The notes beneath the pieces were generated by a model that saw only the letters and a program-made list of their open reading frames with translations, ran no database searches and was not told the DNA's origin. From positions 62,001 to 126,000 of the forward strand of contig NZ_PTPZ01000006.1 of assembly GCF_002943105.1 (NCBI RefSeq): 64,000 bases of DNA, given 5' to 3'. The position numbers and the translations under genes are program-made. Each line of letters starts with the position of its first letter. Within the stretch, counting starts at the first letter, position 1. Positions 57,201 through 64,000 of the stretch are shown piece after piece. This DNA comes from Cloacibacterium normanense. Its GTDB lineage: Bacteria; Bacteroidota; Bacteroidia; Flavobacteriales; Weeksellaceae.

Positions 57201-57833
57201 TTAGTTTTGGCTAAGATATTCTGCAGTTGCATTTCTATTAGCATTCATTGCTGCTTTACCTTCTTGCCAGTTTGCTGGACAAACTTCTCCGTATTTTTGA
57301 ACGTGAGTGTAAGCATCAATTAATCTTAAATATTCAGCTACGTTTCTTCCAAGAGGCATATCATTTACGCTTTCGTGGAAAACTTTTCCTTCTTCATCAA
57401 TTAAATAAGTTGCTCTGTACGTTACGTTAGACCCAGAAAAAGTTTCGTTTCCTTCTTCATCATATTCGAAATCTTGGTCTACAATTCCTAAAATATTAGC
57501 CAATTGTCTATGTGTATCAGCTAGAAGTGGATAAGTCACTCCTTCGATTCCTCCCATATTTTTTGGAGTAGATAACCATGCGAAGTGTACCTCGTTTGTG
57601 TCACAAGAAGCACCAATAACCATAGTGTTTCTGTTTTTAAATTCTTCTAAAGCAGCTTGAAAAGCGTGTAATTCTGTTGGACAAACAAAAGTAAAGTCTT
57701 TTGGATACCAAAATAATAAAACTTTTGATTGATTTTTTACTGCTTCTTCTAAAACGTTAATTCTTAAATTTTCTCCTGATTTAGAGATTGCGTCTACCGT
57801 TACATTTGGAAATTTTCTTCCTACTAATGCCAT
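57201..57833 (-). CDS. 2-Cys peroxiredoxin
   Basis: 210 residues. The peroxidatic site is WYPKDFTFVCPTELHAF (Cys about 51) and the resolving site GEVCPANWQEGK (Cys about 185). It belongs to the AhpC/TSA group and reduces H2O2 and organic peroxides, with thioredoxin or AhpF as donor. No ahpF is adjacent. An exact -7 box TAATTTTG lies upstream on the minus strand (57869-57876). Confidence 0.95.
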   Translation of the reverse strand: MALVGRKFPNVTVDAISKSGENLRINVLEEAVKNQSKVLLFWYPKDFTFVCPTELHAFQAALEEFKNRNTMVIGASCDTNEVHFAWLSTPKNMGGIEGVTYPLLADTHRQLANILGIVDQDFEYDEEGNETFSGSNVTYRATYLIDEEGKVFHESVNDMPLGRNVAEYLRLIDAYTHVQKYGEVCPANWQEGKAAMNANRNATAEYLSQN

Positions 57834-57868
57834 TTTTTGTTGTTTTTTACTATTATATTTTCAGACTG

Positions 57869-57876
57869 CAAAATTA
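57869..57876 (-). promoter_or_regulatory. -7 box of the peroxiredoxin gene
   Basis: TAATTTTG on the minus strand, exact match to TAnnTTTG, 35 bases upstream of the ATG. Confidence 0.6.
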
Positions 57877-57934
57877 ATCAATTTTAAAATTTTTAAAATG
57901 AGAAACCGATAATTTTTTTCTATGACTCCTAAAA

Positions 57935-57968
57935 AGCAAAAAATCTTCAGCTTTTGACTGAAGATTTT
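57935..57968 (-). terminator. Terminator of the aminotransferase gene
   Basis: On the minus strand AAAATCTTCAG and CTGAAGATTTT pair around a 7-base loop and T residues follow. Confidence 0.85.
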
Positions 57969-57989
57969 AAGGATATTTTTAAAAATTTG

Positions 57990-59189
57990 TTAATGAATTT
58001 CTGCTTCTGTTAAAGCTTTTTTAATTCTACTCATCGCTTCTTTTAATTCTTCTTCAGAAGCTGCATAAGAGAATCTGATACAATTAGCATCACCAAAACT
58101 TACGCCTCCTACACAAGCTACATGTGCTTTTTCTAATAAAAACATCGCAAAATCATCAGAATTATTGATGAGAACACCGTCAATCGTTTTCCCGATGTAA
58201 TAAGAAATATCAGGGAAGAAATAGAAGGCAGCTTTTGGCAAATTAACTTTAAATCCTGGAATATCTTTTATCAATTCAAAAACCAAATTTCTTCGTTTTT
58301 CAAAACTTTCTACCATGAAATGATATTCACTCGGATCTGTTTCTAAACCTGTAATCGAAGCTCTTTGCGCAACCGTATTCGCGCCAGAAGTCATTTGTCC
58401 TTGAACCTTATCACAAGCTTTGGCTAACCATTCTGGACAAGCGCTATAACCAATTCTCCAACCGGTCATTGCAAATGCTTTAGACATTCCGTTGATGACT
58501 GCAGTTTGTTCATAAACTTGTGGGAATTCTGCAATAGAAGTGTGTTTTCCATCGTAATTGATGTATTCGTAGATTTCATCAGAAATAATCGTTACATAAG
58601 GATATTTCGCAACTACATTGGCTATTTTTTCTAGTTCATCTTTCGTATAATAACTACCAGAAGGATTACAAGGCGAACTATAAAGAATCACTTTGGTTTT
58701 TGGAGTAATTGCTGCTTCCAGTTGTTCAGCAGTCATTTTAAACTCTGTGTCAATATTCGTTTCTATAAAAACAGAAGTTCCGCCCATCATTTTCACCATT
58801 TCGTCATAAGAAACCCAATAAGGAGCTGGTAAAATCACCTCGTCACCATCATTTACTACTGCTGCTAAAACATTAAGAATAGACTGTTTTGCACCGTTTG
58901 AAACACATATTTGAGTCGGTTTATAATCCAGATGATTATCTCTTTTCAACTTTTTAGCAATCGCTTGTCTCAATTCTAAAAATCCTGGAACAGGCGAATA
59001 ATGAGAGAAATTTTGATTAATAGCATCAAAAGCAGCTTGTTTGATATTTGCAGGAACATCAAAATCTGGCTCACCAAGAGTTAACGAAATCACATCTATT
59101 CCCGCAGCTTTCATTTCACGGGCTTTATTGCTCATTACGAAAGTTTGAGAATAACTTAATCTGTTTAATCTATCTGACAGTTTATTCAT
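57990..59189 (-). CDS. Pyridoxal phosphate-dependent aminotransferase, aspartate aminotransferase type
   Basis: 399 residues from ATG 59189 (MNKLSDRLNRLSYSQTF); the TTG-led extension to 59207 is rejected because the -7 box is at 59205. Fold type I class I motifs: ISLTLGEPDFDVP, VSNGAKQSILNV, PAPYWVSYDEMV, LYSSPCNPSGSYY, SDEIYEYINYDG, and the PLP lysine in INGMSKAFAMTGWRIGY (about 238). It most likely transfers amino groups between aspartate and 2-oxoglutarate; related substrates are possible. Confidence 0.92.
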   Translation of the reverse strand: MNKLSDRLNRLSYSQTFVMSNKAREMKAAGIDVISLTLGEPDFDVPANIKQAAFDAINQNFSHYSPVPGFLELRQAIAKKLKRDNHLDYKPTQICVSNGAKQSILNVLAAVVNDGDEVILPAPYWVSYDEMVKMMGGTSVFIETNIDTEFKMTAEQLEAAITPKTKVILYSSPCNPSGSYYTKDELEKIANVVAKYPYVTIISDEIYEYINYDGKHTSIAEFPQVYEQTAVINGMSKAFAMTGWRIGYSACPEWLAKACDKVQGQMTSGANTVAQRASITGLETDPSEYHFMVESFEKRRNLVFELIKDIPGFKVNLPKAAFYFFPDISYYIGKTIDGVLINNSDDFAMFLLEKAHVACVGGVSFGDANCIRFSYAASEEELKEAMSRIKKALTEAEIH

Positions 59190-59204
59190 TTTTACGATTT
59201 TTAG

Positions 59205-59212
59205 CAAAGATA
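59205..59212 (-). promoter_or_regulatory. -7 box of the aminotransferase gene
   Basis: TATCTTTG on the minus strand, exact match, 15 bases before the ATG at 59189; short leader. Confidence 0.65.
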
Positions 59213-59256
59213 AATTTTAAAGTATAAATTCCGAAAGATTTCCGCGATAAATTCTT

Positions 59257-59264
59257 TATTTTTG
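59257..59264 (+). promoter_or_regulatory. -7 box of rsmG
   Basis: TATTTTTG, exact match, 19 bases before the rsmG ATG; divergent from the aminotransferase promoter. Confidence 0.6.
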
Positions 59265-59283
59265 TTGAAATATTAGAACGCAT

Positions 59284-59919
59284 ATGTCTTCAGAAATTAT
59301 TTTAAAATATTTCCCAAATTTAACAGACCAACAAAAATCTCAGTTTCAACAACTTGAAACGCTTTATAAAGACTGGAACGAAAAAATTAACGTGATTTCG
59401 AGAAAAGATATTGATGAATTCTACGAAAGACACGTTCTTCATTCATTGGGAATTGCAAAAATTATGGAATTTGCAGATGGAACCAAGGTTCTAGACATAG
59501 GAACTGGCGGTGGTTTCCCGGGAATTCCTTTGGCTATTTTATTTCCAAATGTAGAATTTACTTTGGTAGATTCTATTGGCAAAAAAATTACGGTAGTGAA
59601 TGCAGTTGCCGAAAGTCTTGGTTTAAAAAATGTAAAAGCCTATCACGAAAGAGCCGAAAAAATAAAAGACAAATTTCATTTTGTAGTGAGCAGAGCAGTT
59701 ACACAAATGCCTGTTTTCTTGCGTTGGTTAAAGGGAAAATTCGAAAAAGAACAATTCAACCCAAAACATAATGGCGTTTTATACTTAAAAGGTGGTGATT
59801 TAGGAGAAGAACTTGCTGGAATAAAATGTGAAATTTACCATCTGAAAGACCAATTCGAAGAAGAGTTTTTTGACACTAAAAAAGTAGTATATTTATCCAA
59901 AGGAAATTTTAATTCATAA
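59284..59919 (+). CDS. rsmG: 16S rRNA (guanine(527)-N7)-methyltransferase
   Basis: 211 residues. GidB/RsmG motifs: NEKINVISRKDIDEFYERHVLHSLGI (about 33-58), the SAM motif KVLDIGTGGGFPGIPLAI (about 69-86), LVDSIGKKITVVNAVAESLGL, and VVSRAVTQMP. It methylates G527 of 16S rRNA. A lipoprotein, a DUF922 protein and a nuclease follow on the same strand with tiny gaps. Confidence 0.95.
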   Translation: MSSEIILKYFPNLTDQQKSQFQQLETLYKDWNEKINVISRKDIDEFYERHVLHSLGIAKIMEFADGTKVLDIGTGGGFPGIPLAILFPNVEFTLVDSIGKKITVVNAVAESLGLKNVKAYHERAEKIKDKFHFVVSRAVTQMPVFLRWLKGKFEKEQFNPKHNGVLYLKGGDLGEELAGIKCEIYHLKDQFEEEFFDTKKVVYLSKGNFNS

Positions 59920-59931
59920 AAACTAAAATCA

Positions 59932-60348
59932 ATGAAGAAAATTTTTAACCTCAGTATAATCGCTTTATTAGCTGGATTTATCGCTGTTTCTTGTGATAGA
60001 AATGACGAAGATGAAATTCAAAATGTAGAAGCCATCAAAATAGACAGCGTGAAAATTGCACAAGACACGATGGATGTTTTCACCATTCAAATCATCAAAA
60101 CGTATTCTACTTATCCTAGCGCTTGTGATGATTTTTTTGGATATGATTACATCAGAAATGGTTTAGAAAGAAATGTGGTAGCTTATTCTTACACCATTAA
60201 CGGAACTTGTACTCAAGCAACAAGAGTTGGAGTAAATGGTTTCAACTTTAGACCAGAAGAAAAAGGGATTTACACTTTCAAATTTTGGAACGGAAAAGAC
60301 AGCAGCAACCAAAACATTTGGATTGAGAAAACAATTGTAGTAGAGTAG
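59932..60348 (+). CDS. Small lipoprotein of unknown function
   Basis: 138 residues. The signal peptide MKKIFNLSIIALLAGFIAVSC has a lipobox, followed by an acidic linker (DRNDEDEIQNVE) and a beta-rich domain with conserved-looking Cys (YPSACDDFFGYDY and INGTCTQATRVG) that could form a disulphide in the periplasm. It starts 12 bases after rsmG and ends 1 base before the DUF922 gene. No function known. Confidence 0.7.
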   Translation: MKKIFNLSIIALLAGFIAVSCDRNDEDEIQNVEAIKIDSVKIAQDTMDVFTIQIIKTYSTYPSACDDFFGYDYIRNGLERNVVAYSYTINGTCTQATRVGVNGFNFRPEEKGIYTFKFWNGKDSSNQNIWIEKTIVVE

Positions 60349-60349
60349 T

Positions 60350-60886
60350 ATGAAGAAGATTTTTAGCCTTATTTTATTGTTTTGTTTTTTAACTGTTTTT
60401 TCTCAAAAATTAGTCTGGAAAGAAGGAACAAAACTTAATTGGAGCCTTTTTAAATCATCTGAAAACAAAATGAAAAGTGACAGCACCATTGTCAGTTATT
60501 CTTCTTGTGGACTAAGTTACACCGCTTTTAAAGACAAAGCCAATAATAAAATGAAGGTGAGAATAGATGCTACTTTTGACCCAAGCAAATCTTGGAAGCA
60601 TACTATTAAGACCAAAAATCTCAATATCAATCATGAACAAGGCCATTTTGATATCGCCGAAATTTACGCTAGAAAACTGAGAAAAGAATTTCTGGAAAAT
60701 GTAAAAACGGAGAAAGATTACCAACTGAAATTTAAGTTGATTTATCAGGTAATGTATGGCGAATTTCTCGATTATCAAAACTATTATGATAAAATTACCA
60801 AACGTGGAACCAACGCCGAAAAACAAAATGAGCTAGATGAAGAAATTAAAGCTGAACTCAAAAAACTAGAACGCTATAAAAACTAA
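60350..60886 (+). CDS. DUF922 family putative zinc protease, exported
   Basis: 178 residues. The signal peptide (MKKIFSLILLFCFLTVFS) is followed by KLNWSLFKSS and CGLSYTAFKDK, and a zincin-like motif NHEQGHFDIAEIYARKL (HExxH, about residue 95) with the helix continuing to Lys/Arg-rich coils. DUF922 proteins are predicted metalloproteases of the envelope; activity is not proven. Its TAA overlaps the ATG of the nuclease gene (TAATG), so the two are translationally coupled. Confidence 0.82.
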   Translation: MKKIFSLILLFCFLTVFSQKLVWKEGTKLNWSLFKSSENKMKSDSTIVSYSSCGLSYTAFKDKANNKMKVRIDATFDPSKSWKHTIKTKNLNINHEQGHFDIAEIYARKLRKEFLENVKTEKDYQLKFKLIYQVMYGEFLDYQNYYDKITKRGTNAEKQNELDEEIKAELKKLERYKN

Positions 60887-63582
60887 TGCTACACCAAAAA
60901 TTTTTACAAAAAGTCATCTCAGAAATACTCGAAAAATCTTCGGATTTATCGGGTTTTTCATTTATAATTCCAGGGAAAAGACCCGTAGTTTTTATTAAAG
61001 AAATTTTAAAAGAAAAAAACTATAACGGGCTCCTCCCAGAGTTTTTTACGATTGATGAATTAGTTCACAAAATAAGCCAAAAACAAGAAATCAAAGGCAT
61101 TGCACTTTGGCTTTTTGCCTATCAAACCTATACTCAACTTTATCAAGATGAAGATCTTGCTACATTTTTAAAATGGTTCCCTACATTGCAAAAAGATTGG
61201 GATGATATGCTGAAATTCCATGGAAATGATAAAGAAATTCTGGAATGGATGCTTGCTGAAGAGCGCATCAAAAACTGGGGCGAAAATTTGGGCGATGAAG
61301 AAGGCGCAAGAAAGAGAAATCTCAATTTTTGGCGAAAAATGAATGCTTTTCTTCCTTTTTTACAAGAAAAATTAGAGGAACAGCAATTGGCTACTTCGGG
61401 AATGATTCATCTTTACACTAGAGAAAATTTAGAAAATTATTGTAAAAATTTCAATCTTAGAGCAGTTTTTATTGGGTTTAATGCATTTACTCCAGTTGAA
61501 GAAAAATTAGTCAGAACGCTTTTACAATGGGACAAAGCAGATATTTTCTTTCATGCAGATGAATACTATTTCCATGACGAAAGACAAGAAGCAGGGAAAT
61601 TTCTCCGCGAATACAAAACTTGGAAAGAATTCAATGATTCTAGAGATTTCAACTGGATTGAAAATGAATTCATTGAACCTAAAAATATAAAAGTTTATGA
61701 AGTTTCAGGAAATATTGCTCAAACCAAAGTTTTGCCAGAAATTCTTTCAGAAATTCACACAGAAAATTCTGATTATCAAAATACTGCAGTAGTTTTATTG
61801 GATGAAAATTTGCTTCCTGCAACGTTAGATTCTCTCGCATCTGTTGAAAAACTGAACATTACAATGGGCTTTCCGTTGAAAAATTTGGCATTTTCAAACG
61901 CGATGAAAAAACTGTTTCATCTTCATAAACAACTAGAAAAAAATGCTTCTTCGTATTATTACAATGATATTTTGCCGATTTTAGATGAACTTCCAAAGAA
62001 TTTTAAAGACGAAAATATCATCAAAAACTTCGTTGCAACCTTAGAAGAAAGAAACATCGTTTATATTTCTAAAAAGCAATTAAGCGAATTATTGAACGGA
62101 CTTTCTTTCTATAATTTGTTTGAAAAACAAGACGCTGAAACTTTACTTAATACTTTAATTGATTTTTGTAAAAATTTAAAATACAATGAAATAGACAATG
62201 TGCAATATGAAAACATTTCTCATTTTGAGAAGAGTTTCATCATCATCAAGAATCAACTTTCTCCATATCAATATCAAGTAAAAATCGAAACATTGGAAGT
62301 GTTGATTAATCAGCTTATTAATTCAGAATCGATAGATTTTGTGGGAGAACCTTTAGAAGGTTTACAATTGATGGGACTTTTGGAAACACGATTGTTGAAT
62401 TTTGAAAATATCATTCTTCTTTCTGCCAACGAAGGAAAATTACCGCTCGGAAATTCGCAGAATACTTATCTTCCGTTTGATGTAAGAAAGCAGTTTAATT
62501 TGCATACTTTCTTAGAAAATGATGGAATTTATGCCTATCACTTTTACCGATTTTTACAAAATGCCAAAAATATTTATTTGCTTTACAATGCTCTCGGTTC
62601 TGGCGTAAATACAGGCGAAAAAACGAGATTCATTACCCAAATTGAAATGGAATCTCAACACAAAATAGAACATATCATCATCGAAAACACTTCCGAACCG
62701 ATTAATCAAGAACCCATTACGATTGAAAAAACACCTGCTGTTCTTGAAAAATTAGAAGAATGGAAGCAGAAGGTTTCGCCATCACATTTGGTAACCTATC
62801 TTTATAATCCTATTGATTTTTATTTGGATAAAATTCTCAACACCAGAGAAACTACAGAAATTGAAGAAGAACTTTCTCAACGAAATTATGGAACTTTAGT
62901 GCACAATGCTTTAGAATATTTATACGGAAAAATAATTGGTAAAATATTAAAAGTTAATGATTTAGAAATTTCACTTCAACAAGTAGATGAATCAATTGAC
63001 AAAGCGATTGAAAGACTAAAACATCAACCAGAATTCTACGAAAAAGGAATGAATTTCGTTCACAAACAAATAGCCAAAAGAGTAGTAGAATCTGTTTTGA
63101 ATTATGATTTAGAGTTGGTTAAAAACGGGAATGCTTTGGAAATTGTAGCTTTAGAAAGAAAAATTGAGAATATTGCTTTTAAAATTGATGAAAATAATCA
63201 AGTGATTTTCTACGGATTTATTGATAGAATTGATATTCTGAACGGAACTTTAAGAATCATTGATTATAAAACCGCAAAGCCTAAAAACCTAAAAATCAAA
63301 ATAAAAGAAGACAAAATTGAAAATCTTTTCTTTGATGACAAATACAAACAAGCGATGCAATTGTGCATGTATCAATATTGTATTTCTCAAATAGATGAGT
63401 TTAAAAATCGCGAATTAGAAACAGGAATTTGGAGTTTTGCAGAGGTGAATAACGGCGTACAAAAAGTAGAATTTACTGAGGATAATTTTGAAGATTCTTT
63501 AGTTTCTGTAAAAAACTTAATTCTAGAAATCCTGAATCCCGAAATTCCATTTACAGAAAAAGTTCATGAAAGCTGGAATTGA
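60886..63582 (+). CDS. PD-(D/E)XK nuclease family protein, AddB-like
   Basis: 898 residues. The N-terminal 600 residues look like an inactive helicase region (FIIPGKRPVVFIKEIL at the start, ILLSANEGKLPLGNSQNTYLPFDVRK near 520). The last 250 form a RecB/Cas4-type nuclease domain: SPSHLVTYLYNPIDFYLDKIL, RNYGTLVHNALEYLYGK, and the catalytic FIDRIDILNGTLRIIDYKTAKPK (Asp...DYK). This is the layout of AddB-type subunits in double-strand break repair. The AddA partner is not in the window. The start overlaps the stop of the DUF922 gene. Confidence 0.85.
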   Translation: MLHQKFLQKVISEILEKSSDLSGFSFIIPGKRPVVFIKEILKEKNYNGLLPEFFTIDELVHKISQKQEIKGIALWLFAYQTYTQLYQDEDLATFLKWFPTLQKDWDDMLKFHGNDKEILEWMLAEERIKNWGENLGDEEGARKRNLNFWRKMNAFLPFLQEKLEEQQLATSGMIHLYTRENLENYCKNFNLRAVFIGFNAFTPVEEKLVRTLLQWDKADIFFHADEYYFHDERQEAGKFLREYKTWKEFNDSRDFNWIENEFIEPKNIKVYEVSGNIAQTKVLPEILSEIHTENSDYQNTAVVLLDENLLPATLDSLASVEKLNITMGFPLKNLAFSNAMKKLFHLHKQLEKNASSYYYNDILPILDELPKNFKDENIIKNFVATLEERNIVYISKKQLSELLNGLSFYNLFEKQDAETLLNTLIDFCKNLKYNEIDNVQYENISHFEKSFIIIKNQLSPYQYQVKIETLEVLINQLINSESIDFVGEPLEGLQLMGLLETRLLNFENIILLSANEGKLPLGNSQNTYLPFDVRKQFNLHTFLENDGIYAYHFYRFLQNAKNIYLLYNALGSGVNTGEKTRFITQIEMESQHKIEHIIIENTSEPINQEPITIEKTPAVLEKLEEWKQKVSPSHLVTYLYNPIDFYLDKILNTRETTEIEEELSQRNYGTLVHNALEYLYGKIIGKILKVNDLEISLQQVDESIDKAIERLKHQPEFYEKGMNFVHKQIAKRVVESVLNYDLELVKNGNALEIVALERKIENIAFKIDENNQVIFYGFIDRIDILNGTLRIIDYKTAKPKNLKIKIKEDKIENLFFDDKYKQAMQLCMYQYCISQIDEFKNRELETGIWSFAEVNNGVQKVEFTEDNFEDSLVSVKNLILEILNPEIPFTEKVHESWN

Positions 63583-63607
63583 TAAAAAAATATAATCAAC
63601 AAATAAA

Positions 63608-63640
63608 ATGGAGCGTTTAATAACGCTCCATATTTTTCTT
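63608..63640. terminator. Bidirectional terminator overlapping the end of the E2 gene
   Basis: Perfect arms ATGGAGCGTT (63608-63617) and AACGCTCCAT (63622-63631). The E2 stop codon 63617-63619 lies in the loop, and the last codons (MERY) form one arm. Confidence 0.85.
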
Positions 63641-64000
63641 AATCTCTGTTAAGAATTTGGATGCAAGAGCGCCATCTACAATTCTGTGATCATAGCTTAA
63701 AGACAAAGTCATCACCGATTGAGGCAATATTTTCTCTTCGCCGTTTTCTTCTATAATCCAAGCTCTTCTCAGTATATTTCCTAAAGCGAGAACTGAAACT
63801 TGCGGTCTAGAAATAATAGGCGTTCCGCTTTCTGAACCGAACATTCCTGTATTAGAAACCGTGAAAGTAGTATCTTGAATATCATCTGGTTTTAGTTTTC
63901 CATTTTTAGCTCTGGTTCCTATTTCTGAAACCTGTCGAGCAATGTCTACAACCGATAAATTCTGCGCATTTTTAATATTCGGAACGATGAGATTACCGTC
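63617..64000 (-). CDS. 2-oxo acid dehydrogenase E2 component, dihydrolipoyl acyltransferase (C-terminal part)
   Basis: 128 codons, open to the right edge. The catalytic domain is recognised from VPNIKNAQNLSVVDIARQV, SNTGMFGSESGTPIISRPQVSVLALG, and the active site SLSYDHRIVDGALASKFL (His and Asp of HxxxDG). It transfers the acyl group from lipoate to CoA in a pyruvate or branched-chain 2-oxo acid dehydrogenase complex; the visible part does not decide which. The lipoyl and E3-binding domains lie outside the window. Confidence 0.93.
   Translation of the reverse strand, partial: DGNLIVPNIKNAQNLSVVDIARQVSEIGTRAKNGKLKPDDIQDTTFTVSNTGMFGSESGTPIISRPQVSVLALGNILRRAWIIEENGEEKILPQSVMTLSLSYDHRIVDGALASKFLTEIKKNMERY

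Noticed and set aside
1-64000. tRNA and rRNA genes
   Set aside because: No cloverleaf-like sequence with a GGTTCRA-type T-loop and no rRNA core was noticed in the intergenic regions on either strand; a dedicated scan was not possible.

Overview
The window looks like a chromosomal segment of an AT-rich member of the Bacteroidota, class Flavobacteriia, probably of the Chryseobacterium/Cloacibacterium type (Weeksellaceae); the genus is inference. Evidence seen in the sequence: the tail of a type IX secretion C-terminal sorting domain at the left edge, Bacteroidetes promoters of the TTTG-N17-23-TAnnTTTG kind in front of many genes, no clear Shine-Dalgarno sequences, several TTG/GTG starts, and families typical of this class (TIGR02757, DUF3098, DUF2891, short DivIC/FtsB, propeller/triple-tyrosine regulator with a C-terminal HTH). 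No rRNA, tRNA, CRISPR array, prophage or classical insertion sequence was recognised.

Layout. 1-4.8 kb: end of a secreted protein, then a membrane-anchored propeller/HTH regulator followed by small envelope genes. 4.8-13.4 kb: divergent long-chain acyl-CoA ligase and acyl-CoA dehydrogenase, a DUF2891 protein, an exo/endonuclease-like protein, two lipoproteins and release factor 3. 13.6-25.5 kb: housekeeping genes (CPBP protease, RdgB, RNase Z, TIGR02757, MgtE, KsgA, FtsX, UppP, TruB, RluF), ending in an M48 metallopeptidase gene cut in two by an in-frame TAA. 25.5-26.4 kb: a gene-poor stretch holding a ruined gene. 26.4-29.5 kb: aldehyde dehydrogenase plus DUF779 with a divergent AraC regulator. 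29.5-35.6 kb: a marR-fadN-fadA-fadE beta-oxidation operon. 35.7-38.2 kb: iron-type ABC permease and ATPase separated by a GxxExxY element. 38.3-43.6 kb: thioredoxin-like lipoprotein, SanA-like protein, udk, divIC, methylmalonyl-CoA mutase small subunit, a second GxxExxY element, and a methyltransferase. 43.7-52.6 kb: dipeptidase, etfB-etfA, bifunctional nuclease, nucleoside transporter, second thiolase, UMF1 transporter. 52.8-64 kb: uvrA, GNAT, lipoproteins, methylglyoxal synthase, peroxiredoxin, aminotransferase, rsmG, DUF922, an AddB-like nuclease, and the C-terminus of an E2 acyltransferase.

How the genes work together. A major theme is fatty acid breakdown: FadD activates, FadE and a second acyl-CoA dehydrogenase oxidise, FadN hydrates and dehydrogenates, FadA thiolyses, EtfAB takes the electrons, and methylmalonyl-CoA mutase handles propionyl-CoA carbon. 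The same palindrome (core TATGCnTGCATA) occurs twice around the marR-fadNAE promoter and once upstream of etfBA, which points to one MarR-family repressor controlling both.

The most unusual signal is a set of intergenic elements built from 7-9 bp words repeated in tandem and placed as inverted pairs. Two of them, 545 and 556 bp long, each enclose one GxxExxY (PDDEXK-type) gene. One splits an ABC-transporter operon; the other runs into the start of a methyltransferase gene. Gene-less versions with different words lie elsewhere in the window. I know of no described system that matches, and I propose them as candidate mobile or nuclease-associated elements.
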